Assembly (NCBI RefSeq): GCF_008364555.1
Contig: NZ_VTUC01000006.1
Span: 62,001-126,000 of the forward strand
DNA: 64,000 nucleotides
Origin: Enterobacter vonholyi
GTDB taxonomy: Bacteria; Pseudomonadota; Gammaproteobacteria; Enterobacterales; Enterobacteriaceae
Direction: 5' to 3'
The stretch's first letter is position 1; every line of letters starts with the position of its first letter. Below are positions 54,681 to 63,203 of this stretch, in pieces. The notes under the pieces are model-generated. The model had not been told where the DNA came from and did not search any database. It saw nothing but the letters and a program-made list of their open reading frames with translations. The translations under genes were made by a program, and so were the position numbers.

Positions 54681-55847
54681 ATGAAAATTAATTTTCCCCT
54701 GCTGGCCCTGGCGATTGGCGCTTTTGGGATTGGCACCACTGAATTCTCCCCGATGGGGTTACTGCCCGTCATCGCCCGCGGCGTGGACGTCTCGATCCCT
54801 GCGGCAGGCATGTTGATCAGCGCCTACGCTATCGGCGTGATGGTGGGAGCGCCGCTGATGACGCTTCTGCTTTCTCATCGCGCGCGCCGCAATGCGCTGA
54901 TTTTCCTGATGGCGATTTTCACCCTCGGCAACGTGCTTTCGGCCATTTCGCCGGACTACACCACGCTGATGCTGTCGCGAATTCTGACCAGCCTTAACCA
55001 CGGCGCGTTCTTTGGGCTGGGATCGGTCGTTGCTGCCAGCGTGGTGCCAAAACACAAGCAGGCGAGCGCCGTGGCCACCATGTTTATGGGTCTGACCATC
55101 GCTAACATCGGCGGTGTTCCTGCGGCAACCTGGCTGGGAGAAGCGATCGGCTGGCGTATGTCTTTCCTGGCGACGGCCGGGCTGGGCGTGGTCGCGATGG
55201 TGGCATTGTTCTTCTCCCTGCCGAAAGGCAGCGCCGGAGAACGTCCGGAAGTGCGTAAGGAGCTGTCGGTGCTGGTGCGCCCGCAGGTGCTTTCCGCGCT
55301 GCTTACCACCGTTCTCGGGGCAGGGGCGATGTTTACCCTCTATACCTATATTTCACCTGTACTGCACGATATCACCCACGCAACGCCTCTCTTTGTGACC
55401 GCGATGCTGGTGCTGATTGGCGTGGGCTTCTCGATCGGTAACTATCTCGGTGGGAAATTTGCCGACCGTTCCGTGAGCGGGACGCTGAAGGGCTTCTTAA
55501 CCCTGCTGATTGTCATCATGATCGCCATTCCGTGGCTGGCGCGTAACGAGTTTGGCGCCGCGATGGCGATGGTCGTCTGGGGTGCAGCAACGTTCGCCGT
55601 GGTGCCACCGCTGCAGATGCGCGTGATGCGTGTTGCGCATGAAGCGCCGGGCCTCTCATCCTCGGTCAATATCGGTGCCTTTAACCTGGGCAATGCGCTC
55701 GGTGCGGCGGCCGGTGGGGCCGTTATTTCAGGTGGTCTGGGATACAGCTTTGTGCCGGTGATGGGGGCAATCATTGCCGCGCTCGGCCTGCTGTTGGTGA
55801 TGATGTCGGGGCGTAAACAGCCAGAAGCAGCCTGCGCTGCGGAATAA
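54681..55847 (+). CDS. ydhP: MFS transporter YdhP
   Basis: 388 residues (E. coli 389), DHA1-type arabinose-efflux-like MFS with twelve helices. AIGAFGIGTTEFSPMGLLPVIA and VSIPAAGMLISAYAIGVMVGAPL are nearly identical to E. coli. Substrate unknown. The start ATG follows CGGAGTTGACGC. It converges on sodB, with a shared hairpin between. Confidence 0.94.
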   Translation: MKINFPLLALAIGAFGIGTTEFSPMGLLPVIARGVDVSIPAAGMLISAYAIGVMVGAPLMTLLLSHRARRNALIFLMAIFTLGNVLSAISPDYTTLMLSRILTSLNHGAFFGLGSVVAASVVPKHKQASAVATMFMGLTIANIGGVPAATWLGEAIGWRMSFLATAGLGVVAMVALFFSLPKGSAGERPEVRKELSVLVRPQVLSALLTTVLGAGAMFTLYTYISPVLHDITHATPLFVTAMLVLIGVGFSIGNYLGGKFADRSVSGTLKGFLTLLIVIMIAIPWLARNEFGAAMAMVVWGAATFAVVPPLQMRVMRVAHEAPGLSSSVNIGAFNLGNALGAAAGGAVISGGLGYSFVPVMGAIIAALGLLLVMMSGRKQPEAACAAE

Positions 55848-55855
55848 ACCAAAAA

Positions 55856-55881
55856 CGCAGAAGGGCGAACCCTTCTGCGTG
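55856..55881. terminator. bidirectional terminator between ydhP and sodB
   Basis: ACGCAGAAGGG and CCCTTCTGCGT pair around CGAA; T runs lie on both outward sides. Confidence 0.9.
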
Positions 55882-55885
55882 TCTT

Positions 55886-56467
55886 TTACGCGGCGAAGTT
55901 CTTCGCCACAAAGTCCCAGTTAACCAGTGCCCAGAAGTGTTCCAGGTAGTTCGGGCGCGCGTTACGGTAATCGATGTAGTAAGCGTGTTCCCATACGTCC
56001 ACGGTCATCAGCGGCTTCGCGCTGGAGGTCAGCGGGGTGCCCGCGTTAGAGGTGGATACGATAGCCAGTTTGCCATCCGCCTCTTTAACCAGCCACGTCC
56101 AGCCTGAACCGAAGTTCTTGATGGCGGCATCGGTGAATTTCGCCTTGAAGTCCGCGAAGCTGCCAAATGCGGCGTTGATGGCGTTAGCCAGTTCACCGAC
56201 AGGTTCACCGCCGGCATTCGGCGCCAGGCAGTGCCAGTAGAAGGTGTGGTTCCACACCTGAGCTGCGTTGTTGAATACACCACCCTCAGAGCTGCGGACG
56301 ATCTCTTCCAGCGTTTTGCCTTCAAAATCGGTGCCCTTGATCAGGTTGTTCAGGTTGGTGACGTAAGTCTGGTGATGTTTGCCGTAGTGATATTCCAGGG
56401 TTTCCGCAGAAATGTGCGGGGCCAGGGCGTCTTTTGCATACGGTAGTGCAGGTAATTCGAACGACAT
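55886..56467 (-). CDS. sodB: iron superoxide dismutase
   Basis: 193 residues, equal to E. coli SodB. Fe ligands lie in [23 protein letters not shown] and [12 protein letters not shown]. Converts superoxide to oxygen and peroxide in the cytosol. AAGGAGAG precedes the ATG at 56467. E. coli sodB mRNA is a target of the iron-sparing RNA RyhB; whether the pairing site is kept in this leader was not resolved. Confidence 0.97.
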   Translation of the reverse strand: MSFELPALPYAKDALAPHISAETLEYHYGKHHQTYVTNLNNLIKGTDFEGKTLEEIVRSSEGGVFNNAAQVWNHTFYWHCLAPNAGGEPVGELANAINAAFGSFADFKAKFTDAAIKNFGSGWTWLVKEADGKLAIVSTSNAGTPLTSSAKPLMTVDVWEHAYYIDYRNARPNYLEHFWALVNWDFVAKNFAA

Positions 56468-56561
56468 TGCTTCTCTCCTTATTGTATTTTGCGTTGCCAA
56501 TAACCACACAGACAACAAGGACAGGATAGCAAATTGAAAGGGTATGCAAAAGAGGAACTTA

Positions 56562-56583
56562 CCCTGCCACGGGTGTGGCAGGG
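56562..56583 (-). terminator. hairpin downstream of mepH
   Basis: CCCTGCCAC and GTGGCAGGG pair around a four-base loop immediately after the mepH stop; only a weak T content follows. Confidence 0.55.
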
Positions 56584-56589
56584 CAGGGG

Positions 56590-57363
56590 TTAGCGAATGG
56601 TTTTCGGCGTCATCACGCGACGCGCGCCGACGTAGTGGCGTACCCAGTAGTCTTCACTGAGAGAGGTGATCTGAATATCCTGACCGCTACGTGGAGACTG
56701 GATGAATTTCCCGTTGCCGACATAGACGCCGACGTGGTCAGCCGTGCCGCGACCCTGGGTGCGGAAGAACACCAGATCGCCATTTTCCAACTCACCGCGG
56801 TCAACCGGTGAGGCATCGCGGAGGTGGTACATCTCATTGGCGGTACGAGGAATGCGGAACTTGACCAGATCTTTATAGGCGTAATAGACGAGGCCGCTGC
56901 AGTCAAAACCGGTACGCGGCGAAGTCCCACCCCAGTGATAAGGTTTACCAATCTGCCCCATCAGTTTATTCATTGCGGTTTTTTGCGCTTTCTGTACGCG
57001 CACTTTATGCAATTCCGCAATTTTCGTGACCTTCGTGCATTTCGCCTTATGGCCTTTACGCGTGATGCATTTTTCAGTAACGAGGTTAGCGGCGGTTTGC
57101 GAAGCTTTACTTTTGGCAGAGTGGGCAGTGCGGGAAGGTTTTGTTTTTGTTTTGCTGGAAGCGGTCTGTTTCGTCTGAGCCGGTGTTTTTTTCTTGTCGT
57201 TCTTAGCGGTGGTTTTTTTCTTACGTTCTGTGGCTTTCACCAGATGGTTTTTTTGTACAGCAGAATGCCGCGCCTGCTGAGAGGCGTTTGCCACTGGCGT
57301 GAAAGTGAGTGAAGTAAACAGTAAAGCACAGAGCGTGATCGAGATTTTATTTATCCGCGCCAC
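56590..57363 (-). CDS. mepH: murein DD-endopeptidase MepH
   Basis: 257 residues (E. coli 271), formerly ydhO. GTG start at 57363, supported by AGGGGA upstream and the conserved [16 protein letters not shown] signal peptide (cleavage after ANA, about residue 27). A lysine/threonine-rich linker (about 30-115), shorter than in E. coli, leads to the NlpC/P60 domain with Cys155 ([13 protein letters not shown]) and His210 ([13 protein letters not shown]). Cuts 4-3 peptide crosslinks during wall growth. Confidence 0.95.
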   Translation of the reverse strand: MARINKISITLCALLFTSLTFTPVANASQQARHSAVQKNHLVKATERKKKTTAKNDKKKTPAQTKQTASSKTKTKPSRTAHSAKSKASQTAANLVTEKCITRKGHKAKCTKVTKIAELHKVRVQKAQKTAMNKLMGQIGKPYHWGGTSPRTGFDCSGLVYYAYKDLVKFRIPRTANEMYHLRDASPVDRGELENGDLVFFRTQGRGTADHVGVYVGNGKFIQSPRSGQDIQITSLSEDYWVRHYVGARRVMTPKTIR

Positions 57364-57701
57364 TGGGCAGTCCCCTGATAAATGCAGGTCATCAATAATA
57401 CCCGCGTGTGATTTACAAAGCCCGTTGATTCTAATCTATAAAAAGCCAGAAAGTTAATAGCATTTTTCAATCTACAATCGTGTTTCGTTAGCAAGTGCAA
57501 AAAAATTCATCGTTCTGTCGCACATTTGCCCGCTCCCTAAGCAAAACCATGAATGCCGCAGGGGTAAACACCATTTGCAATGCAACTTTGCGTGACTCGG
57601 GGTAAAATGTATAAACGTGACAAAAATGTTATTTTCCGATGCCAGTCTGAACCGCTACAATGTCAGACGAATGCCGTAACAGAAGTTAAAGGAAGCAAGA
57701 C
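57364..57701. other. mepH-grxD divergent region
   Basis: 338 bp, AT-rich. A possible grxD promoter lies at 57588-57615 (TTGCGT, 16 bp, TATAAA). I see no other feature or gene. Confidence 0.45.
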
Positions 57702-58049
57702 ATGAGCACCACTATTGAAAAAATCCAGCGCCAGATCGCTGAAAACCCGATTCTGCTGTATATGAAAGGTTCTCCGAAGCTGCCAAGCTGCGGCTTCTCC
57801 GCACAAGCGGTTCAGGCGCTGTCAGCCTGTGGTGAGCGTTTTGCTTACGTTGATATCCTGCAGAATCCGGACATCCGCGCTGAGCTGCCTAAGTACGCTA
57901 ACTGGCCGACTTTCCCACAGTTGTGGGTTGACGGCGAACTGGTTGGCGGCTGCGATATCCTGATTGAAATGTATCAGCGCGGCGAACTGCAGCAGCTGAT
58001 CAAAGAGACGGCGGCGAAGTACAAAACGGAAGAGCCGGACGCAGAGTAA
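57702..58049 (+). CDS. grxD: monothiol glutaredoxin GrxD
   Basis: 115 residues, as in E. coli. Monothiol CGFS motif (LPSCGFSAQAV, Cys30) that holds a 2Fe-2S cluster with glutathione; FPQLWVDGELVGGCDI forms the glutathione pocket. Cluster carrier with a BolA partner, linking it to the Fe-S genes elsewhere in the window. AAAGGAAGCAAG precedes the start. Confidence 0.97.
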   Translation: MSTTIEKIQRQIAENPILLYMKGSPKLPSCGFSAQAVQALSACGERFAYVDILQNPDIRAELPKYANWPTFPQLWVDGELVGGCDILIEMYQRGELQQLIKETAAKYKTEEPDAE

Positions 58050-58063
58050 TTTTCTGCGCAAAT

Positions 58064-58095
58064 AAAAAAGCGACCAGATAAGGTCGCTTTTTTTT
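58064..58095. terminator. bidirectional terminator between grxD and rnt
   Basis: AAAAAAGCGACC pairs with GGTCGCTTTTTT; an eight-T run follows on the plus strand. It overlaps the rnt stop. Confidence 0.93.
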
Positions 58096-58744
58096 ATTCT
58101 TCGCTGTCACCCATCGGCAGCGGCCAGCCGCCAAGACGCTTCCAGCGGTTGACGATCTCACAGAACAGCTCTGCGGTGCGCTCCGTATCGTATAGAGCGG
58201 AGTGCGCCTGCGTTCCGTCGAACGGAATGCCAGCCGTAATGCAGGCTTTAGATAACACCGTTTGTCCCAGCGCCAGGCCGCTCAATGCGGCGGTGTCGAA
58301 GGTGACAAAAGGGTGGAAGGGGTTGCGTTTGAGCGACGCGCGCTCCGCGGCAGCCATGGTAAAGCTGTGATCGAAGGTGGCGTTATGGGCCACCATAATG
58401 GCGCGGCTGCAGTTGCTCTCTTTCATGCCTTTACGCACCATTTTAAAAATGGCGTGCAGCGCATCATATTCACTGACTGCTCCACGCAGCGGATTATGCG
58501 GGTCGATACCGTTAAACGCCAGCGCTTCCGGCTGTAAGTTTGCCCCTTCGAAAGGTTCAACGTGGAAATGCAGCGTGGTGTCCGGTGTAAGCCAGCCCTG
58601 TTCATCCATCTTCAGCGTGATGGCGGCAATTTCGAGCAGCGCATCGGTTTTAGCGTTAAACCCGGCTGTTTCTACATCAATGACAACGGGATAAAAACCA
58701 CGAAAACGGTCGCACAGACCGCTAAATTGAGCGTTATCGGACAT
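58094..58744 (-). CDS. rnt: ribonuclease T
   Basis: 216 residues. DEDD exonuclease: Asp23/Glu25 in [11 protein letters not shown], a later Asp in HNATFDHSF and His-Asp in [14 protein letters not shown]. Trims 3' ends of tRNA and 5S/23S rRNA as a dimer. In E. coli rnt follows gloA; here the same order is kept with 95 bp between them. Confidence 0.97.
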   Translation of the reverse strand: MSDNAQFSGLCDRFRGFYPVVIDVETAGFNAKTDALLEIAAITLKMDEQGWLTPDTTLHFHVEPFEGANLQPEALAFNGIDPHNPLRGAVSEYDALHAIFKMVRKGMKESNCSRAIMVAHNATFDHSFTMAAAERASLKRNPFHPFVTFDTAALSGLALGQTVLSKACITAGIPFDGTQAHSALYDTERTAELFCEIVNRWKRLGGWPLPMGDSEE

Positions 58745-58839
58745 CAGGGTCTCTTACATGGGGAAAAAGCAGAGCGCATTATGGCAAATTTTGCGGGGTG
58801 ATGCAGTAAAACTACGGGCGCACGTTGCGCCCTGAGGGA

Positions 58840-59247
58840 TCAGTTGCCCAGACCGCGACCGGCGTCTTTGGCTTCAATCAGCTCGATTTTGTAACCGTCC
58901 GGATCTTCCACAAACGCAATCACGGTGGTGCCGCCTTTTACCGGGCCCGCTTCACGCGTGACGTTACCGCCATTTTTGCGAATGCGTTCGCACGCATCGG
59001 CCGCGTTATCCACTTCCAGCGCGATATGGCCGTAGGCCGTGCCCAGCTCATAGCTGTCAACGCCCCAGTTGTAGGTCAGCTCGATCACTGCTTCATCCGT
59101 TTCCGGGCCGTAACCCACGAACGCCAGCGAGTATTTGTATTCCGGGTTTTCGCTGGTGCGCAGCAGCTTCATGCCCAGGACGTTAGTGTAGAAATCGATA
59201 GAACGTTGCAGGTCGCCAACGCGCAGCATGGTGTGAAGTAGGCGCAT
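58840..59247 (-). CDS. gloA: glyoxalase I
   Basis: 135 residues from ATG 59247 (GAGGA upstream). Nickel-type lactoylglutathione lyase; metal ligands His5 and the glutamates and histidine of [20 protein letters not shown] and [10 protein letters not shown]. Converts the methylglyoxal-glutathione adduct to lactoylglutathione. Downstream of nemA, with which it is co-transcribed under NemR control in E. coli. Confidence 0.96.
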   Translation of the reverse strand: MRLLHTMLRVGDLQRSIDFYTNVLGMKLLRTSENPEYKYSLAFVGYGPETDEAVIELTYNWGVDSYELGTAYGHIALEVDNAADACERIRKNGGNVTREAGPVKGGTTVIAFVEDPDGYKIELIEAKDAGRGLGN

Positions 59248-59347
59248 AATTTCCTCATTAACCAATGGAATAAAAAAGCTTTTTGATCAGAAACGATGTT
59301 TTAGTATAGCGGCGAACTGTCGCCGCTATCAATGAACAATGGCGAGA

Positions 59348-60445
59348 TTACAGTGAAGGGTAGTCGGTGTAGCCTTCCGCGCCGCCGCCGTAGAAGCTTT
59401 CCGGACGCTGCGGGTTGAGCGCTGCTTTTTTCTGCAGACGAGCAACCAGATCCGGGTTGGCGATGTAGTCACGGCCAAACGCGACGGCATCAATCAGCCC
59501 TTTATTAATCAGATCTTCGGCTTTCTCCGGCGTATACGCCCCTGCACCGATGATCACCCCGTGGAAACGTTCGCGCACTTTCTGACGGAAAGCCTCAGTG
59601 TATGGCTTGCCGCCGGCCCAGTCCGGCTCGGACATGTGCAGATAAGCGATGCCACGTTTAGCCAGTTCTTCGATCAGGTACAGTGCATCGGCTTCTTCGT
59701 TCGGACCGTTGTCGACGTTCTGGAAAGAACCGATTGGGGAAACGCGGATCCCGATACGATCCGGGCTCCACTCCTGACATACGGCATCAACCACTTCCAG
59801 TACCAGGCGAGCGCGATTTTCGACGCTGCCGCCGTACTGGTCGGTGCGATGGTTAGACGACGGTGACAGGAACTGGTGCAGCAGGTAGCCGTGCGCGGAG
59901 TGCAGCTCAATCAGGTCAAAACCGGCTTCACGAGCGTTGGCCACTGCCTGGCGGAAGTCGTTAACGATACCCGGGATTTCATCCAGCTCCAGGGCACGTG
60001 GCATAGAGGTATCCACGCGGATCGCATTACCGTTTTCATCACGCAGGGAAGTACGGGTATTTGCACTCAGGGCCGAAGCGGAGACCGGAGCCTGACCGCC
60101 AGGCTGAATGCTGCTGTGAGAGATACGACCGGTATGCCACAGCTGGACCGCAATGCGACCCTCTTCAGCGTGAACGCCTGCGGTAATTTTCTGCCATGCG
60201 GCGATCTGTTCCGGGCTGTGAAGGCCCGGCGCGCCCGCATAACCCTTCGCTTGAGCAGAAATCTGTGTGGCTTCCGTAATGATCAGGCCAGAGCTTGCGC
60301 GCTGACGATAGTATTCGCCCATCAGGGGGGTGGGGATGTCACCCGGCTCAATGCTGCGCAGACGGGTCAGCGGAGCCATAAACACGCGGTTTGGCGCCGT
60401 GACGGCACCCACTTTCAATGGGGTAAACAGTTTTTCAGCTGACAT
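59348..60445 (-). CDS. nemA: N-ethylmaleimide reductase (old yellow enzyme)
   Basis: 365 residues, the E. coli length. FMN barrel of the OYE family: [17 protein letters not shown] near the N-terminus, [16 protein letters not shown] with the substrate-binding His, and [15 protein letters not shown] near the C-terminus. Reduces activated alkenes, nitro-explosives and quinones. Read from the nemR promoter; 54 bp separate it from nemR. Confidence 0.96.
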   Translation of the reverse strand: MSAEKLFTPLKVGAVTAPNRVFMAPLTRLRSIEPGDIPTPLMGEYYRQRASSGLIITEATQISAQAKGYAGAPGLHSPEQIAAWQKITAGVHAEEGRIAVQLWHTGRISHSSIQPGGQAPVSASALSANTRTSLRDENGNAIRVDTSMPRALELDEIPGIVNDFRQAVANAREAGFDLIELHSAHGYLLHQFLSPSSNHRTDQYGGSVENRARLVLEVVDAVCQEWSPDRIGIRVSPIGSFQNVDNGPNEEADALYLIEELAKRGIAYLHMSEPDWAGGKPYTEAFRQKVRERFHGVIIGAGAYTPEKAEDLINKGLIDAVAFGRDYIANPDLVARLQKKAALNPQRPESFYGGGAEGYTDYPSL

Positions 60446-60458
60446 AAAGACTCCTGAG

Positions 60459-60473
60459 TAGACCAGTCGACTA
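60459..60473. promoter_or_regulatory. partial NemR-like dyad before nemA
   Basis: TAGACCAGTCGACTA shares the TAGACC half with the full operator at 61113 but the other half is imperfect. It lies 14 bp before nemA. Confidence 0.3.
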
Positions 60474-60499
60474 GTAACAAAGTAAATAAAAAGCGCCCG

Positions 60500-61099
60500 T
60501 TATACGCCTGGCGCAGTAATACTGTTTCTCACATGTGCCAGCGCGCTTTCCAGCGGCAGGGCACTGCGCGAAATTTTTGCCTGCAGGTTGGCTCCTAACC
60601 AGAGGGAGTAGAGCACCTGAGACTGCATTAAGGGGTCGCCGGAAAAGGCCAGCGTTTTTTCTTCGCGGCCTTTTTCCAGCGCCTGGGCCAGCAGGGCGAT
60701 TACGCCGCGGGCACCCTTATCCATCGCCGAGCGCATATCTTCGGAAAGATCGCACACTTCGGCAGACAGTTTGACCGTCAGGCATCCGCTGATAATGCCC
60801 TGCTGACAGAACTGGTTCAGCGTTTCCTGATAGTAATTCAGAACACGATCCCGATAGTTTCCCTCACCCGACGCAAAGTGGGTCGCCAGACGCTGGTGGT
60901 AGCCAGCATAATGACGCTCCAGCATCGCCACGCCAAAGGCCTCTTTGGACCGGAAGTAGTGATAAAACGACCCCTTCGGTACCTCAGCGGTTTTTAATAA
61001 CTCGCTCAGCCCCATACCGGTAAACCCGCGATGCATGCAAAGCTGCTCGCCGGTTGCCAGTAGATGTTCGCGGGTATCGTGTTCAGTATTTCTGCTCAT
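60500..61099 (-). CDS. nemR: redox-sensing TetR-family repressor NemR
   Basis: 199 residues. TetR helix-turn-helix at about 12-55 (MGLSELLKTAEVPKGSFYHYFRSKE). The key redox residues of E. coli NemR, Cys106 and Lys175, both occur at those positions, along with Cys98, so bleach- or quinone-triggered release through a Cys106-Lys175 sulfenamide is expected. It represses itself, nemA and gloA. A perfect operator lies 14 bp upstream of its start. Confidence 0.96.
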   Translation of the reverse strand: MSRNTEHDTREHLLATGEQLCMHRGFTGMGLSELLKTAEVPKGSFYHYFRSKEAFGVAMLERHYAGYHQRLATHFASGEGNYRDRVLNYYQETLNQFCQQGIISGCLTVKLSAEVCDLSEDMRSAMDKGARGVIALLAQALEKGREEKTLAFSGDPLMQSQVLYSLWLGANLQAKISRSALPLESALAHVRNSITAPGV

Positions 61100-61112
61100 G
61101 GCCGCACTCTAA

Positions 61113-61128
61113 TAGACCGTTCGGTCTA
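61113..61128. promoter_or_regulatory. NemR operator
   Basis: TAGACCGTTCGGTCTA, a perfect dyad of seven-base arms around TT, immediately upstream of nemR and just after the eptA stop. Confidence 0.88.
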
Positions 61129-61140
61129 ATGCAAGCGAGT

Positions 61141-62766
61141 TTACTGCCGACATGCACTCAGTATATCCAGCTGCGGTTGATAAACCGTTGATTTCACGTC
61201 CATCATACCCAATACGGTTGAGAATAAATTGTCCTGGGAAACCGCATTTTTTGCTGCCTGGTCACGCAAACACTGTCCGTTGATGCCAAAGTTTTTTGCA
61301 TAATCCGGTGACAGCCAGAACATAAACGGAATATGCGTTTGCTGCTCCGGCGCCAGCATGTACGGCGTACCATGCAGATAAATGCCGCTTTCACCCAGTG
61401 ATTCACCGTGATCCGAAAGGTAAATCAGCGCGGTGTTCATGCTTGCCTGTCGCGCTTTCAGCGCATCAATGGTTTTGCTGACCATGCTGTCGGTATAGAG
61501 GATAGTGTTGTCATAGGTGTTTACCAGCGCCTGATGGTCGCAATCCTGAATTTCATTGGTGTCGCAGGTTGGGGTGAATTTCCGGAAATTGTCCGGGTAA
61601 CGGCGATAGTACGCCGGTCCATGACTCCCCATCAGGTGGATAACCAGCACCGTATCTTGCTTCACGCCATCCAGCACGTTGTCCAGACGGTAGAAGTTCA
61701 CGTCGTCAATACAGGATTTATCTTTGCAGAACTGATCCAGATTCCACTGCGTCATATCGGTATGGGGGATGCGATCGCAGGCACCTTTACACCCGCCGTC
61801 GTTGTCGCGCCACAGCAGATTGATTCCCGCATGCTTCAGCACATCGAGCAGACCTTCCTGATGGTGCGCAAGGTCGGCATCGTACTTGCTGCGCGTCATG
61901 CCGGAGAACATGCACGGAACGGAAACCGCGGTTTCAGTGCCGCATGAGGAGGCCTGCGGGAAGTTAATCACATCCTGCTTTTTTAGCTCCGGGTTGGTTT
62001 CACGATCGTAACCGTTCAGGGAGTAGTTTGCCGCGCGAGACGCTTCGCCGACGACAAGCACCAGAACGGTTTTCTTTTGTTGACCGGAAATCAGTGGCCC
62101 TTTATGGGCATCTTCGCCAATCCGCACAAGCGTCTGATCGCCGGCAAACCAGCGCATCTTGCTGTACTTCACCACGGCGCTGACATAGTTCGCCGGAGTG
62201 ACCATTTTGACGATGCTTTTGTTATTGCGGAAAAGCGACGCGTAATCTTTATAAAACAGCGCGGCCACCAGGATAATCACCAGCAGAGCGCCGAGCATCG
62301 CGGCAACCCGCGTCAGCAGGGCATACCACCATTTCCCGGTACGAATGCGGGTAAGAGCCAGCACCACCGAGGGAATGAGGCCTGCGATAACAATCCACAG
62401 AATCATCTGCGGGGTCACCAGGGCGGTCGCTTCCTGAGAGTTGGTTTCGAAGACGTTCACAATCATATTCTGATCGATCACCGCACCGTAGGTGTACATA
62501 AAATACGTCGCAGCGGCGCAACCGATGGTTAAAACAATCAGCAGCGGTTTACGGATATACGGGATATTAAGCAGGCTAAAAACAATCACCCAGCCGCAAA
62601 ACAGCACCAGCGGTACGGAGGCGGCAAAGAGGAAGTCGTGCAGATGGACTGGGCCGATAATGGCCCAGCTGCGCTGGATAAACAGCCCGTTGATTAGCGT
62701 AAAGAAGAGAGCACAACCCAGAGTAAATTTAATGTCGTTACAGTGTAACTTTTTGATTGACCACAT
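61141..62766 (-). CDS. eptA: lipid A phosphoethanolamine transferase (EptA type)
   Basis: 541 residues: five N-terminal membrane helices (about 1-175), then a periplasmic alkaline-phosphatase-fold domain. Zn site: Glu241 (VVGEASRAANYSLNGY), the nucleophile Thr279 (SCGTETAVSVPCMFSG) and SDHGESLGE. The domain has the many cysteines seen in EptA. Adds phosphoethanolamine to lipid A, lowering affinity for polymyxins and host peptides. No pmrAB/basRS genes are adjacent, unlike E. coli eptA, so control differs. Weak ribosome site. Paralogues of this family include the MCR proteins; motif order alone cannot place it as one. Confidence 0.85.
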   Translation of the reverse strand: MWSIKKLHCNDIKFTLGCALFFTLINGLFIQRSWAIIGPVHLHDFLFAASVPLVLFCGWVIVFSLLNIPYIRKPLLIVLTIGCAAATYFMYTYGAVIDQNMIVNVFETNSQEATALVTPQMILWIVIAGLIPSVVLALTRIRTGKWWYALLTRVAAMLGALLVIILVAALFYKDYASLFRNNKSIVKMVTPANYVSAVVKYSKMRWFAGDQTLVRIGEDAHKGPLISGQQKKTVLVLVVGEASRAANYSLNGYDRETNPELKKQDVINFPQASSCGTETAVSVPCMFSGMTRSKYDADLAHHQEGLLDVLKHAGINLLWRDNDGGCKGACDRIPHTDMTQWNLDQFCKDKSCIDDVNFYRLDNVLDGVKQDTVLVIHLMGSHGPAYYRRYPDNFRKFTPTCDTNEIQDCDHQALVNTYDNTILYTDSMVSKTIDALKARQASMNTALIYLSDHGESLGESGIYLHGTPYMLAPEQQTHIPFMFWLSPDYAKNFGINGQCLRDQAAKNAVSQDNLFSTVLGMMDVKSTVYQPQLDILSACRQ

Positions 62767-62888
62767 CGATCGGTAAACCTGTTATTGTCATGATGGGCCG
62801 AGTATAGAGAGGGAAGATTAGTGAAACCTTAATGCCACAAATCTGTGATATAGGCCTTGCACGTGGCGCGTTTAGCGTCTTCACTGTA

Positions 62889-62920
62889 GGTGAGAGTGGC
62901 TATCTGGAGGTGAGAGTGGC
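62889..62920 (+). repeat. 12-bp direct repeat at the ydhL start
   Basis: GGTGAGAGTGGC occurs at 62889-62900 and 62909-62920, 20 bp apart. The second copy supplies the ydhL ribosome site and GTG start. Confidence 0.7.
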
Positions 62921-63155
62921 AGAGCAGCTGGAGTTTTTCCCCATCCAGAGCCCGTGCCGGGGTATTTGTCAGGTTGATGAACGCGGATATTGCCGTGGAT
63001 GCATGCGTACCCGTGACGAGCGTTTCAACTGGCAAAACTTTAGCGACACGCAAAAGCAGGAGGTACTACGCCTCTGTCGACAGCGCCTTCTGCGCAAAAT
63101 ACGCGCAAACAAAGCGGGTGAGACCGAAGAACCCCAGCAACCTTCACTTTTTTAA
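62916..63155 (+). CDS. ydhL: DUF1289 protein YdhL
   Basis: 79 residues, equal to E. coli YdhL. GTG start at 62916 with GGAGG five bases upstream; MAEQLEFFP(I/V) is the E. coli N-terminus. The DUF1289 motif CRGICQVDERGYCRGCMRTRDE carries four cysteines that probably bind metal, and the C-terminus ends QQPSLF. Function unknown; divergent from eptA and followed after 48 bp by ydhF. Confidence 0.92.
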   Translation: MAEQLEFFPIQSPCRGICQVDERGYCRGCMRTRDERFNWQNFSDTQKQEVLRLCRQRLLRKIRANKAGETEEPQQPSLF

Positions 63156-63203
63156 CACGGTAATTGCGTATACTCATGACATTACGTCCTTGAGGAAAAT
63201 GTT

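Noticed and set aside
61141..62766. Acquired mcr-type colistin resistance gene
   Set aside because: Sequence motifs fit EptA in general and it lies among core genes with no mobile element; nothing supports recent mobilisation.
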